Assembly: GCA_029260755.1 (NCBI GenBank)
Contig: JAJDCQ010000245.1
Span: 1 to 54,396, forward strand
Source: Planctomycetota bacterium
Lineage (GTDB): Bacteria; Planctomycetota; J058; JAJDCQ01
Reading direction: 5' to 3'
DNA length: 54,396 nt
Shown here: positions 35,994 to 45,194 of the stretch, piece by piece
How the letters are laid out: every line of letters starts with the position of its first letter
Numbering within the stretch: the first letter of the stretch is position 1
Notes under the pieces: model-generated
Told to the model about the DNA's origin: nothing
The model's input: the letters and a program-made list of their open reading frames with translations, nothing else
The model's database searches: none
Program-made: the position numbers and the translations under genes

Positions 35994-37262
35994 CTATGCG
36001 GGTTCGACCCGACGGGCCCGCCGGCGTCGCTTCGTCGGGGCGAGCGGGCGCCTCTTCTTGCGGCCCGCCGTCACGAGCGGCGCGCGCTGCACCTCGTCGG
36101 CCAGCTCGAGCTTCCCTTCGCCGGACCGATACATCGCGTGCGCCCGGCGGGCGATCTCGACGTGCAGCTTCGCGAGCGGTGAGCCCGACGCGAGGTCGAG
36201 CTCCGCCAGGGTCGTGAGGGCGCACGCGGGACGGCGGAGGTCGTCGACCAGCGTGCGGGCCAGGAGCAGGTGCATCCGGTCGGCGGCCGCCGGGTCGGTG
36301 GGAGTCACCCGGGCGACGTAGGTCCGCATGAGCGGAACGGTCTCGGCGATCGCGCCGCGGTCGCGGAGCGCCGCGATCATCTTCCGGAGCTCCCACTCGG
36401 TCATCGCCTGGCCGAGGTCCGGGCCCGTCGCGCGCAGCGTCGCGACGGCGGCGTCGACGTCGTCCGCATCGAGCTGGGCGGCCAACCGGCTCGCCCCTTC
36501 GCGCCGCGACTTCGTCAGGAAGCGCTGCTCGGCCGCCTCGATCCGCGCCTCGTCGCGAGCGCTCAGCCCCTCGAGGGCGTCGTCGCGCTGCGGTCGCCCG
36601 TGGCGCAGGAGAGAGAAGAGGTCCCACCCCTCGGCGTCGATCAGCTTCGCCTTCAGCGGGACCAGGCCGACGCCGGCTCCGACGAGCGCGCCGAGGACGT
36701 GGAGGACCGAGGTGCCGGCGTCGAGGCCGACGAGCCCGATCACGACGAGGTCGAGGATGATGTAGAAGAGCGCGAGACCGTAGATCGGAACCGAGATGAC
36801 CCAGGGAATCAGGAAGAGGAAGAAGAAGCAGGAGACCTCGTTCCTCGGACACCAGATGATCGCGATCGCCATGAGCCCGAAGATGACTCCGGACGCACCG
36901 AGCGAGCCCGAGGCGCTCGACAGGGGTGCGTAGAAGACGTTCTGGACGAGGCCGTGGCTGGCCGCGAGCGTCGCGAAGATCCCGAGGAAGCCGGGCGTCC
37001 CGACGCGCCCCTCGATGACGAGGCCGAAGGCGAGGAGGAAGATGAGGTTTCCGACGAGGTGCCCGAGCGACGCGTGGGCGAAGGCGGACGTGATCCAGGC
37101 GACTGGGTGAAATCCGCCGTCGTAGGGAAGGACGAGCGAGTCGACCAGGGTCGGATCGATGCAGCAGGCCGCGTAGACGGCCACGTTGGTGGCGATCAGG
37201 GCGAGGGTGCCGATGGGCGCGTGGTTGATGGGCGCGTCGGTGTCGAACGGGATGATGATCAT
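35994..37262 (-). CDS. Rhomboid-family intramembrane serine protease
   Basis: A membrane protein of about 422 residues. The rhomboid domain occupies about residues 10-210 with six or more hydrophobic segments. The catalytic dyad is visible: Ser124 in GASG (122-125) and His188 in SVLHVLGALVGAGVG; HLVGN (68-72) supplies the oxyanion-site His and Asn. The C-terminal 210 residues are soluble, helical and Ala/Arg-rich, ending in a basic KKRRPLAPTKRRRRARR stretch; I cannot assign a family, though a repeat-type fold is possible. ATG 37262 behind AGGGGA is preferred to an upstream in-frame ATG at 37349. Its substrate is unknown. It converges on rplQ and diverges from miaB. Confidence 0.88.
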   Translation of the reverse strand: MIIIPFDTDAPINHAPIGTLALIATNVAVYAACCIDPTLVDSLVLPYDGGFHPVAWITSAFAHASLGHLVGNLIFLLAFGLVIEGRVGTPGFLGIFATLAASHGLVQNVFYAPLSSASGSLGASGVIFGLMAIAIIWCPRNEVSCFFFLFLIPWVISVPIYGLALFYIILDLVVIGLVGLDAGTSVLHVLGALVGAGVGLVPLKAKLIDAEGWDLFSLLRHGRPQRDDALEGLSARDEARIEAAEQRFLTKSRREGASRLAAQLDADDVDAAVATLRATGPDLGQAMTEWELRKMIAALRDRGAIAETVPLMRTYVARVTPTDPAAADRMHLLLARTLVDDLRRPACALTTLAELDLASGSPLAKLHVEIARRAHAMYRSGEGKLELADEVQRAPLVTAGRKKRRPLAPTKRRRRARRVEPA

Positions 37263-37580
37263 GGTGGGTTCCCCTCTCGAGGAGAGCGGACCCGACTCCC
37301 GTGTTGACTTCCGCGGCCCCCCGTCGGTCGTCGCTCTCGAACGCCGCACCTCTATTCACTTTTCATTCCGTGCGATCCGTGGACGCTCGCGGGCGGGCTT
37401 AACCGTCTTGGGGGAGCCGGCTTCGATCCGGTCGGTGCAGGGGATGGTTCGGGGGGCGGATCTGGTTGGAATCGCCAACTTCGAGCGGTCGGCTCGCCGC
37501 TCCGTCGACGTGAGCTTTTCGAGCCGAGCCCTTTACGTCGTTTCGGCGCCCGCTAGAATGGCGCCTCACGCAACGACTGC
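37263..37580 (+). promoter_or_regulatory. Divergent spacer with putative miaB promoter
   Basis: A 318-base gap between the divergent rhomboid and miaB genes. TTTACG at 37532-37537 and TAGAAT at 37554-37559 are separated by 16 bases and would place the miaB transcript start about 15 bases before its ATG. The rhomboid promoter is not obvious. The rest of the spacer holds no gene that I recognise. Confidence 0.6.
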
Positions 37581-39041
37581 ATGGAAACGTCAATGTTGAA
37601 GGCGTACATCGAGTCCTACGGCTGCCAGATGAACCGGCTCGACTCCGAGCTCGTCATGGGCGCCCTCGCCGCGGATGGCTACGAGCAGACCGCGTCGATG
37701 TCCGAGGCGGATCTGATCCTCGTCAACACCTGCAGCGTCCGGGAGCACGCCGAGAACAAGGTCTGGAGCCGACTCGGCCTTCTTCGTCAGCCGAACCATC
37801 GAAAGCCCGGCGCGCTCCTCGGCGTGATCGGCTGCATGGCGCAGCGCGAGCAGGAGGTGATCTTCCGGCGCGCGCCCCACGTGAACCTGATCGTCGGGCC
37901 GCGCGAGGTGATGGAGATCCCGCGCCTCGTCCGAGACGTCCGGGATCGCCAGGGCAAGCAGCGCGCCACCGCCCTCGGCCTCGACGGCGAGTTCCGCTAC
38001 GCCCGCGACGTGGCGCAGCGTCCCGAGCAGCACCACGCGTTCATCAACATCATGCACGGGTGCGACATGCGCTGCACCTTCTGCATCGTGCCGTTCACCC
38101 GCGGCGCCGAGCAGAGCCGTCCGCTCGGCGACATCCTCGATGAGACCGAGCGCCTCGTCGCCGACGGCGTCCGCGAGATCACCCTTCTCGGGCAGACGGT
38201 CAACAGCTACGGCAAGGGGCTCGGCGTCGCCCTCGCCGAGGCCGGCGTGGTCGTCCCGACCGACGGCGTCGGGCCCGGCGTGAGCAACGTCTCGCCCGTG
38301 CGTCGGCACGCCGGAGACCCGGACCTGGCCGATCTCCTCGAGGCGCTGAACGGCGTCTCGGGTCTTCACCGGATCCGCTACATCACGAGCCACCCGGCCC
38401 TCTTCACGCCCGACTTCTTCCGGCGGATCGGCGCCCTCGACAAGGTGTGCGAAGCGCTCCACGCCCCCGCCCAGAGCGGCAGCGACCGCATGCTCAAGCG
38501 GATGAAGCGCCTCTACACGCGCGAGGCCTACCTCCGGTTCGTCGACTTCGCCCGCGCCGCCGTGCCCGACCTCGCCCTCGCGAGCGACTTCATCGTCGGC
38601 TTCCCCGGGGAGAGCGACGCCGACTTCGAGGAGACGGTCAGCCTGATCCGCGAGGTCGGGTTCGCCCAGTCGTTCGTCTTCAAGTACTCCGAGCGGCCGG
38701 GCACGCCGTCGACGAACCTGCCGGACGACGTCCCCGATCCCGAGAAGAAGCGGCGCAACAACCATCTCCTCGACGTCCAGAACGAGATCAGCGAGACGCT
38801 CAACCGCGAGCTCGTCGGCCGGCAGGTCGAGGTGCTCGTCGCCGGTCCGAGCAAGAAGGACCCGAGCCGCCTCTGGGGGCGCACCCGCGGTCATCGGATC
38901 GTCGTGCTCCCGCCTCTGCCCGGGCCCGCGTCGCCCGCGCCGGGCGAGCTCGTCGTCGTCCCGGTCGAGCGAGCGAACGCGACGACCCTCTACGCCGGCG
39001 CGCCGGTCGAGTCGAGCGCGACCGCGCTGGTTCCGGCCTGA
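37581..39041 (+). CDS. miaB: tRNA-2-methylthio-N6-dimethylallyladenosine synthase MiaB
   Basis: Radical SAM methylthiotransferase acting on adenosine-37 of tRNAs that read U-starting codons; 486 residues. The N-terminal domain binds one iron-sulphur cluster through Cys15 (SYGCQMNRLDSE), Cys51 (NTCSVRE) and Cys85 (GCMAQRE). The radical SAM cluster is bound by Cys161, Cys165 and Cys168 (HGCDMRCTFC). A TRAM domain follows at about 405-475. A Gly/Val-rich insertion (about 210-250) lengthens the radical SAM barrel. ATG 37581 is used; ATG 37593 (MLKAYIES) is also possible. ribD follows at once. Confidence 0.93.
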   Translation: METSMLKAYIESYGCQMNRLDSELVMGALAADGYEQTASMSEADLILVNTCSVREHAENKVWSRLGLLRQPNHRKPGALLGVIGCMAQREQEVIFRRAPHVNLIVGPREVMEIPRLVRDVRDRQGKQRATALGLDGEFRYARDVAQRPEQHHAFINIMHGCDMRCTFCIVPFTRGAEQSRPLGDILDETERLVADGVREITLLGQTVNSYGKGLGVALAEAGVVVPTDGVGPGVSNVSPVRRHAGDPDLADLLEALNGVSGLHRIRYITSHPALFTPDFFRRIGALDKVCEALHAPAQSGSDRMLKRMKRLYTREAYLRFVDFARAAVPDLALASDFIVGFPGESDADFEETVSLIREVGFAQSFVFKYSERPGTPSTNLPDDVPDPEKKRRNNHLLDVQNEISETLNRELVGRQVEVLVAGPSKKDPSRLWGRTRGHRIVVLPPLPGPASPAPGELVVVPVERANATTLYAGAPVESSATALVPA

Positions 39042-39049
39042 GGCCGCGC

Positions 39050-40219
39050 TTGTCCCGCGCGGCGCCCGTGGCCGAGCCGGACGACGTCCGGTGGATGGGC
39101 GCGGCGATCGCCCTCGCCGCCGCCGTCGATCCGTCCGAGACCGATCCGAACCCGCGCGTCGGGGCGATCATCGTCGCCCCGGACGGGCGCGAGCTGGCCG
39201 CCGGCGTCCACGCCCGCTGGGGCGGCCCGCACGCGGAGGCGGCGGCGCTCGCCGACGCGGCCGCGCGCGGCGTCTCGCTCCGCGGCGGCACCGCCTACGT
39301 CACCCTGGAGCCCTGCAGCCACCACGGAAAGACGCCGCCGTGCGCCGACGCCCTCCTCGCGGCCGGCCTCGCCCGGGTCGTCATCGGCGCCGCCGACCCG
39401 AACCCGCTCGTCGACGGGCGCGGAGCGGCCCGACTCCGCGACGCCGGCCTCCGGGTCGTCGACGGGGTCCTCACCGCCGAGGCCCGCGCCCTCAACGAGC
39501 CGTTCCACCTCGTCCACGAGTCGGGTCGGCCGTTTCTGACCCTGAAGTGGGCGATGTCGCTCGACGGTCGGATCGCGACCGGCACCGGCGAGAGCCAGTG
39601 GATCTCGTCGGAGTCCGCCAGGGCGGCCACCCACGCCCTTCGCGGCCGCTGTGACGCGATCCTCGTCGGCCGGGGCACCGCCGCGACCGACGATCCGCGT
39701 CTGACGGTGCGCCACGCGGCGTCCCTGGCCCGGGGGCGAGCCGGTCGCCCGCCGCTCCGGGTGGTCCTCGACGCGGGCGCGACCCTCGATCCGGCGAGCC
39801 GCCTCGGCGCGACCGCCCGCGAGGTGCCCGTCCTGGTGATCGCGGGGCCGTCGGCCGATCCCGCCCGCGTCGCGGCGCTCGAGGCCGTCGGCGTCGAGGT
39901 GCTCACGGTCGAGGCGGCCGCCGGTGGCGGGGTCGCCCTCGGGCCCGCCCTCGCCCTGCTGGCCGCCCGCGGCGTCGGCCGGCTCCTCGTCGAGGGCGGG
40001 GCGCGCGTCGGAGGCGCGCTCGTCGCCGCCCGCCTGGTCGACGAGGTGGTCGCGGTGATCGCCCCGGTGATCCTGGGCGATGCCGGGGCGCCCGGACCGC
40101 TCGCCGGACCGTGGACCGCCGAGACCGTCGCGGGGGCGCCAAGGCTTCTCGACCCTGCGGTCGAGCGCCACGGGCCGGATCTCCTGGTCCGGGGGCGTCT
40201 TCGCTACGCCGAGCGATGA
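39050..40219 (+). CDS. ribD: Bifunctional riboflavin deaminase/reductase RibD
   Basis: Carries out the second and third steps of riboflavin synthesis: deamination of the pyrimidine intermediate, then reduction of its ribosyl side chain. About 389 residues. The N-terminal deaminase has the zinc site His61-Ala-Glu63 and Cys89/Cys98 (PCSHHGKTPPC). The C-terminal reductase begins near FLTLKWAMSLDGRIATGTGE and contains LLVEGGARVGGALV. The start at TTG 39050 is supported by GAGG six bases upstream; GTG 39068 is possible. It lies eight bases after miaB. No other riboflavin gene is in the window. Confidence 0.9.
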   Translation: MSRAAPVAEPDDVRWMGAAIALAAAVDPSETDPNPRVGAIIVAPDGRELAAGVHARWGGPHAEAAALADAAARGVSLRGGTAYVTLEPCSHHGKTPPCADALLAAGLARVVIGAADPNPLVDGRGAARLRDAGLRVVDGVLTAEARALNEPFHLVHESGRPFLTLKWAMSLDGRIATGTGESQWISSESARAATHALRGRCDAILVGRGTAATDDPRLTVRHAASLARGRAGRPPLRVVLDAGATLDPASRLGATAREVPVLVIAGPSADPARVAALEAVGVEVLTVEAAAGGGVALGPALALLAARGVGRLLVEGGARVGGALVAARLVDEVVAVIAPVILGDAGAPGPLAGPWTAETVAGAPRLLDPAVERHGPDLLVRGRLRYAER

Positions 40220-40316
40220 CCGGGGCTTGACGCGCAGCGTCGTCGATGTTCGGGCCTCATCGACGCAACATGCCGTGAGATTACACGTTGCGTCACGTCT
40301 TTTGTGCCCTCCGACA

Positions 40317-40346
40317 TTGCGGACGTCGGGGCCCCCGAGCTAGAAT
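40317..40346 (+). promoter_or_regulatory. Putative promoter of the hybrid histidine kinase
   Basis: TTGCGG (40317-40322) and TAGAAT (40341-40346), 18 bases apart. It implies a leader of about 200 bases if translation starts at TTG 40556, and it argues against start codons upstream of about 40353. Confidence 0.5.
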
Positions 40347-40555
40347 GGAGATCGCCGAGCGGGTCCCGCGAGAGAGGGGCAGCTCGAGCGAAGCCGCCGA
40401 CGAGCGCCAGGGTCGGGCTCATGGGGTGGCTGCCCTCCGGGGGCGAGACGGACTCGGGTCGCTCGCCACCCAACCGAACGAAGACGTGGTGCGCCATTCC
40501 ACGGCCGCTCTCCGCGAGCGCCCGGACCGTCGCGCCCTCGTATCCGGAGGAGCCG

Positions 40556-42379
40556 TTGTCTCGAGCCGCGCCCAGCTCGCCGACTCCCCCGCGCCGGAAG
40601 GCCCCTCGGGCTTCCCGGGCCGCGGGTCGGGGCTCGGACATCGACCGGCTCCTGCGCCGGGCCACCGAGCTGTGGGCCGAGCGGGCCGCGTCGGGCGAGG
40701 GTGACGCGTTCACGCCGACCATGCGCCGCCGGATCGGCGACCGGGTCCGCCTCGCGGCGATCCGAGCGGCGGGCCGCGACCCCGACCCCGAGCTTCTCCT
40801 CGCCGGCCGCGCTCGCCTCCGGAGTGAGCCGTTCGCCCTCCTCGACGCGCTCGACGGGTTCGAGCAGACCTTCTTCGCGGTCCTCGCCGACCCCGGACCG
40901 GACGCCGACGCGGCGGCGCTCCTCGAGCAGGTCGGCGCCGCCCGGGACGGCTTCGCCTCCGTGCGCGAGGCCCTCTTCGCCCGCGTGCGGCGGACCGTCG
41001 CGGCGTCGACGAGCCGGGTCCAGGCGCTGAGCAGCGGCCTCGACCACGCCGACCGGCTGGCGTCCGTCGGGACGATGGCGGCCGGCCTCGCCCACGAGCT
41101 CAACAACATGCTCGGCGGCGTCCAGGCCTACGCCGAGCTGGCGCTCGGACGCGACGACCGCGCGACCATGCGCCGCGCCCTGCGCCAGATCGAGCGAGTC
41201 GGCACGCGGAGCGTCGAGCTCACCCGCAGCCTCCTCTCCGCGGCCCACAAGCAGGAGCCGAACAAGGCCAGCCACGCCCTCGCCGGAATCGTCCGCGACT
41301 CGGTCAAGCTCCTCCGGCCGAAGCTCGATCGCGACGGCGTCGCCGTGCGCCTGACGGTCGCGGTCGCCAAGAAGCGCGACGCCCGGACGCCCGACGAGAC
41401 CAGCCTCCGCGTCGTCGCCGACCGGGCGCAGCTCGAGCAGGTGCTCGTCAACCTCATCCTCAATGCCCGCGACGCGATCGCCGAGCGTCACGGCGCCGGC
41501 GGCGGGAAGATCACGATCCGGTTCGGTCGGCGCGGTAAGTTCGGCACCGTCCGGGTGAAGGACGACGGTCCGGGCATCCCCGAGTCCGAGCTCGAGCGGA
41601 TCTTCGAGCCGTTCTACACGACCAAGGAGCGCGCCGACGGCGTCGGCGGCACCGGCCTCGGCCTGCCCGTCTCGCTCGGCATGGTCGAGAGCAACGGAGG
41701 CCGGCTCGAGGTCAAGAGCCGGGTCGGGAAGGGCACGACCTTCACCGTCCTCGTGCCGCTCGACCGTCGCTCGAGCGAGGAGGTCGCGCAGGAGCTCGAG
41801 GAGTCGGCCGACTCCGAGGTCGTCGAAGTCGCTCCGCGCCGCCGCAAGGGCGAGGGCGCGGCCGGCGCGGACGAGGACGACGCGGCGCGGCCGGCCGCTT
41901 TGATCACCGCCGGCGTCTGCGACGAGAGCTCGAAGCCCCGGCGGATCCTCGTCATCGACGACGAGCAGGTCGTGCGCAGCCTCTTCTGCGACCTCATCGG
42001 AACGCTCGGCCACGAGGTGGTCGTCGCGGCGTCCGTCCGCGAGGGAAGGAAGCTCGCCGAGCGCGGCCCGATCGACCTGCTCATCGCCGACTACGTCGTT
42101 CCGGGGATGAAGGGCGTCGAGATCGTCGAGCGGTTCCAGCGCGAGCACCCCGGGCTCAAGGTGATCCTCACGACGGGCCGCGTTCCGATGGGCGACCCCG
42201 AGCTCAAGGCGCTGATCGACGCCTCCGACGCCTTCCTCGAGAAGCCGTTCTCGCTCGCCGCCGCGCGCGACACGATCATCGGCCTCCTCGAGCTCCGCCG
42301 CCTCGCCGAGGACGCCGGCGTTCGCCTCTCCCAGGCGAGGCCGGCGCGGCCCGACCGGATCTCGCAGGGCGCGGTCTGA
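40556..42379 (+). CDS. Soluble hybrid sensor histidine kinase with receiver domain
   Basis: About 607 residues. The N-terminal 165 residues have no recognisable sensor family and no membrane segment. The dimerisation/phospho-acceptor region reads AGLAHELNN with His180. The ATPase domain has LILNARDAI, DDGPGIPE, FEPFYTTK and GTGLGLPVS. A receiver domain follows (about 465-590) with the acidic VIDDE pair, phospho-acceptor Asp512 and Lys563 in EKP. TTG 40556 is chosen because GGAGG lies five bases upstream; ATG 40421 in frame would add 45 low-complexity residues. No output domain is fused, so a separate partner is expected. Confidence 0.87.
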   Translation: MSRAAPSSPTPPRRKAPRASRAAGRGSDIDRLLRRATELWAERAASGEGDAFTPTMRRRIGDRVRLAAIRAAGRDPDPELLLAGRARLRSEPFALLDALDGFEQTFFAVLADPGPDADAAALLEQVGAARDGFASVREALFARVRRTVAASTSRVQALSSGLDHADRLASVGTMAAGLAHELNNMLGGVQAYAELALGRDDRATMRRALRQIERVGTRSVELTRSLLSAAHKQEPNKASHALAGIVRDSVKLLRPKLDRDGVAVRLTVAVAKKRDARTPDETSLRVVADRAQLEQVLVNLILNARDAIAERHGAGGGKITIRFGRRGKFGTVRVKDDGPGIPESELERIFEPFYTTKERADGVGGTGLGLPVSLGMVESNGGRLEVKSRVGKGTTFTVLVPLDRRSSEEVAQELEESADSEVVEVAPRRRKGEGAAGADEDDAARPAALITAGVCDESSKPRRILVIDDEQVVRSLFCDLIGTLGHEVVVAASVREGRKLAERGPIDLLIADYVVPGMKGVEIVERFQREHPGLKVILTTGRVPMGDPELKALIDASDAFLEKPFSLAAARDTIIGLLELRRLAEDAGVRLSQARPARPDRISQGAV

Positions 42380-42980
42380 TCTCGCCGGGCCTCCGCTGGC
42401 GCGGGAGCTTCTTCTGCGGGGCTGTTGCCGAACCGTGGGCGAAGCGATTGCCGACGGGCGAGCCCCGCGGGCGGGCGGCCTGCTTCGGAAGGTCCGGGCG
42501 GGCCGAGCCGCTGTTTCCCGATCGGAACGTTGCGGGGTAGCCAGCGCGGGGGTCAGAGCGCCGGTTGCCGCTCGTCGAGACGGGATTGCCGCGGCGGGCT
42601 CCCCTCTCGAGCCGGCAACCGGACGACACTGACCCCACCCCAATGCCGGCCCGCGGAGAGTCGCCCGAGCCGGGTCGCCGCTGGTGCGGGAACTTCTTCT
42701 GCGGGGCCGTTGCCGAACCGTGGGCGAAGCGATTGCCGACGGGCGAGCCCAACGATCGGCGGCTCCGACCGCGAAGCGCGCCGGCGCCCGCCCGCTGCAT
42801 CCGCTTGGTTGCTGACGATCCTGTGTGTCCGTCTCACGCCCTCGCCAGCGAGATCTTCAGACCTACCCGGCGAGTCGCTTTCGGGGGTGGTTCGTAGACA
42901 TCTGCTCTGATTCAACTTATGGCGCTTCATTCCGATCGGCATGCCGCTCGCTTAGAGAGCCCCCAGAGACGGGGACTGCC
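42380..42980. repeat. Gene-free block with an 82-bp direct repeat and an inverted repeat
   Basis: The 601-base gap carries two direct copies of an 82-bp sequence at 42384-42465 and 42669-42750. They share a run from CTTCTTCTGCGGGG through GTTGCCGAACCGTGGGCGAA to GACGGGCGAGCCC and differ at only a few bases. Between them an inverted pair, GGGGTCAG...CCGGTTGCCG (about 42549-42571) and CCGGCAACCGG...CTGACCCC (about 42613-42637), forms a different palindrome. No gene is credible here. The direct copies may be remnants of a repeat element or the borders of one inserted beside another. Confidence 0.75.
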
Positions 42981-44828
42981 ATGCGAGACGACACGACCAC
43001 TCTCACCGCCGGCACTCGGATCGGTGCTCATCGCATCGCCGGGTTCGTCGGGCGCCTTCACGGGGCGAGCGTCTATCGGGCCGAGGAGCTCTCGACCGGG
43101 CGCTCGGTCCTGATCCGTTTCCTCGATGGGATCGTCGCCTCGGCGCTCGCCCGCGAGCTTCGCGAGCTCGAGGTGATCGCGCGGATCGAGATGCCCGGGC
43201 TCGTTCCGATCGAGCAGCTCGATGTCCGGGCTCGTCCTCCCTACGTCGTCCTCGGCGAGCTGCGGGCGCCGAGCCTTCGTGTGCGACGCGCGCGCTCGGG
43301 CGTGTCCTCGATCGATGAGGCGCGCCGGATCGCGATCGCGATCCTCGACGTCCTCGCCGAGCTCCACGGACGTGGCATCGTCCATGGCGACGTTCGTCCC
43401 GACACCGTCGTGGTCGACGACGACGGCCGTGTCCGCCTCGACGCCTGCCTGATCCGCGACACCGACCCGCGCTCCCTCGACCGGCCGCGGCGCGCTCCGT
43501 TCGCCTCGCCCGAGGCGAAGCGTCGGGAGCGCGTCGACGCGCGCACCGATCTCTTCTCGCTCGGGGCGACCCTGCGGTTCGCCCTCGGCGGACGCGACCA
43601 CGACCGCGGCCCGATCCGGACCGGCGACGCCGCCCTCGACGAGCTCGTCGATCGCCTCGGCCGCGTCGATCGTCGCGAGCGATTCGTGAGCGCCGAGGAG
43701 GCGCTTCGCACGCTCGACGCGCTCTGCGGCGTGGCCCTCCCGGCGCCCACGCGTCGGGGGGTGCTCCTCACCCGCGTCGAGGCGCCGGTGCGCCGGTCGG
43801 CTTCGTCGTCGTCCTGGACGTGCATCGCTCCCTCGGACACGAACGGGTTCGCCGCCGAGCTCGGGCTCGACTCGCTCGAGTCCCTCGACATGGGCTCGGT
43901 CTCGGAGCCGGACGCCGGCGCGTCCGACGAGCTCGACGGGGCGATCGAGCTGTCGGTCGAGGAGTGGAGCTCGCTCGACGAGCCGCTCTCGAGCGACCTC
44001 GAGGCCCGGGCGCGCGAGGTGCTCGCGCGGGCCACCGAGCCTCGTCGCGTCGCGCGGCCCGCCGCCCGCGCCCCGGGCCACGGGATCTCGGGGATCGTGA
44101 TCGAGCCCACCGCCGTCTCCGACGCCGGCGGGTCGTCCCTCGACTTCGTGACCGAGCCGTGCGGTCCCCCCCGCACCCGCGGCGAGATGATCCTCGAGGC
44201 TCGACGCGGCGGCGCGGTCGTTCCGCAGCGCCGCCGCCGGAGGCCGGTCGCCGGTCGCCGCGGGCCGGCGCGTCGCTCGCGCGAGGTCGAGAGCCTCGCG
44301 ACGATCCTGTTCGCCGCCGCCGCCGTGCTCGCGCTCGCCTTCATCGGGGGTGGGTTGCTGAAGCCGCTCCCGCCGCACGTCACCCAGCGAATCACCGCCG
44401 ATGCCCGCGACGGCTCGACCGACGACGACGCGCCGATCGGGCGCCGCCCGCGCCTCGTCGCCGACGCTCTGGCGGATGCTCGGCGCGAAGAGCCCGACAC
44501 GACGTCGCGCGCCGAAGCCGCGGTCGAGATCGAGATCCCGATCGACGCTGGCCACGAGACGGTCGGGACGGCGACGCTCGATCCGGCGGCCTCCGACGCG
44601 CCCGGCCCGGTCCGGGAGCTCGGGGCGGCCCTCGTCGCCGAGAAGCGAGCCGATCCGACCGTCCCGCGCCCCGCGGAGGCCGCCCCCGACGCGCCGGCGG
44701 CCGGCTCGGAGGAGCGCGCTCCCGAGGATCGCGGCTCCGAGGGACGCTCGCTCTGGCCGCGGACGTTCGCGACGCTCGTGTCCGATCACGAGGACGTCGA
44801 GCCGGCGGGCGAGGATCCTCGCGACTAG
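42981..44828 (+). CDS. Membrane-anchored protein-kinase-like protein, probably a pseudokinase
   Basis: About 615 residues. Residues 10-255 have the layout of a bacterial Ser/Thr kinase, but key residues are altered: the ATP-binding Lys position holds Arg46 (SVLIRFLD), the catalytic loop is HGDVRPDT (135-142) with Asp137 kept but the metal-binding Asn replaced by Thr, and DFG reads DAC (154-156). The structural SPE (176-178) and DLFSLG (190-195) are kept. Only one hydrophobic segment is present (about 438-460, ATILFAAAAVLALAFIGGG), followed by an Ala/Asp/Glu-rich outer part without known domain. ATG 42981 starts the kinase fold. It probably binds but may not phosphorylate; residual activity cannot be excluded. 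Confidence 0.8.
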   Translation: MRDDTTTLTAGTRIGAHRIAGFVGRLHGASVYRAEELSTGRSVLIRFLDGIVASALARELRELEVIARIEMPGLVPIEQLDVRARPPYVVLGELRAPSLRVRRARSGVSSIDEARRIAIAILDVLAELHGRGIVHGDVRPDTVVVDDDGRVRLDACLIRDTDPRSLDRPRRAPFASPEAKRRERVDARTDLFSLGATLRFALGGRDHDRGPIRTGDAALDELVDRLGRVDRRERFVSAEEALRTLDALCGVALPAPTRRGVLLTRVEAPVRRSASSSSWTCIAPSDTNGFAAELGLDSLESLDMGSVSEPDAGASDELDGAIELSVEEWSSLDEPLSSDLEARAREVLARATEPRRVARPAARAPGHGISGIVIEPTAVSDAGGSSLDFVTEPCGPPRTRGEMILEARRGGAVVPQRRRRRPVAGRRGPARRSREVESLATILFAAAAVLALAFIGGGLLKPLPPHVTQRITADARDGSTDDDAPIGRRPRLVADALADARREEPDTTSRAEAAVEIEIPIDAGHETVGTATLDPAASDAPGPVRELGAALVAEKRADPTVPRPAEAAPDAPAAGSEERAPEDRGSEGRSLWPRTFATLVSDHEDVEPAGEDPRD

Positions 44829-45194
44829 CCCGGATAGGGGAGGGGCTATCAAGCTCGGGATGTCACCACGGAGGCACGGAGAACACGGAGAATTCACGGA
44901 GGACGCGCCGAGCGGTCGAAGACCCGGATCTCCTCCGAGGCTCCTCCGTGCCTCGGTGCCTCCGTGGTTTCATCCCCTCGGCGGTTGCGAAGCCGACCAA
45001 CCCGGGCTGAGCTGGTCGCGTCTTTCTCCGTGAGTCCTCCGTGCCCTCCGTGTCTCTGTGGTTTCATCCTCTTCGCCGAAGGCGAAGCCGGTGGGTCCGC
45101 GGGCCCCTGAGGCCCTCTCTTCCGGGCTGGAGGCGGCGTATCCGGGGCCGGGCCGGCTCGCCCGGCGACCGCGGCTCTGCTACCCTCGACCTCC
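44829..45194. repeat. CACGGAGG-type inverted-repeat element, copy 2, with a second right arm
   Basis: Element at about 44858-45110. It opens GATGTCACCACGGAGGCACG like copy 1, has its right arm at 44931-44969, and then, after about 55 bases, a second right-arm-like block (45023-45065) with CTCCGTG and CTCTGTGG units. It ends with the same tail as copy 1 (GCCGAAGGCGAAGCCGG, GTGGGTCCGCGG). It looks like a composite of one full element and half of another. There is no gene in this gap; a promoter for the following gene is not obvious. Confidence 0.78.

Noticed and set aside
36270..37307. Open frame of 345 codons on the + strand across the rhomboid gene
   Set aside because: Acidic, low-complexity shadow product. 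The - strand frame encodes a rhomboid domain with visible catalytic residues.
37282..37349. Upstream ATG (37349) for the rhomboid protease
   Set aside because: The added 29 residues are polar and unlike the family; ATG 37262 has an AGGGGA ribosome-binding site and begins just before the first membrane segment.
38447..39049. Extension of the ribD frame 200 codons upstream into miaB
   Set aside because: This part is an Arg/Pro-rich reading of miaB in another frame; the RibD fold starts near 39050-39095.
40304..40555. Start codons at 40304 or 40421 for the hybrid histidine kinase
   Set aside because: The first lies before the likely promoter and both add low-complexity sequence; TTG 40556 has a strong GGAGG. 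ATG 40421 cannot be fully excluded.
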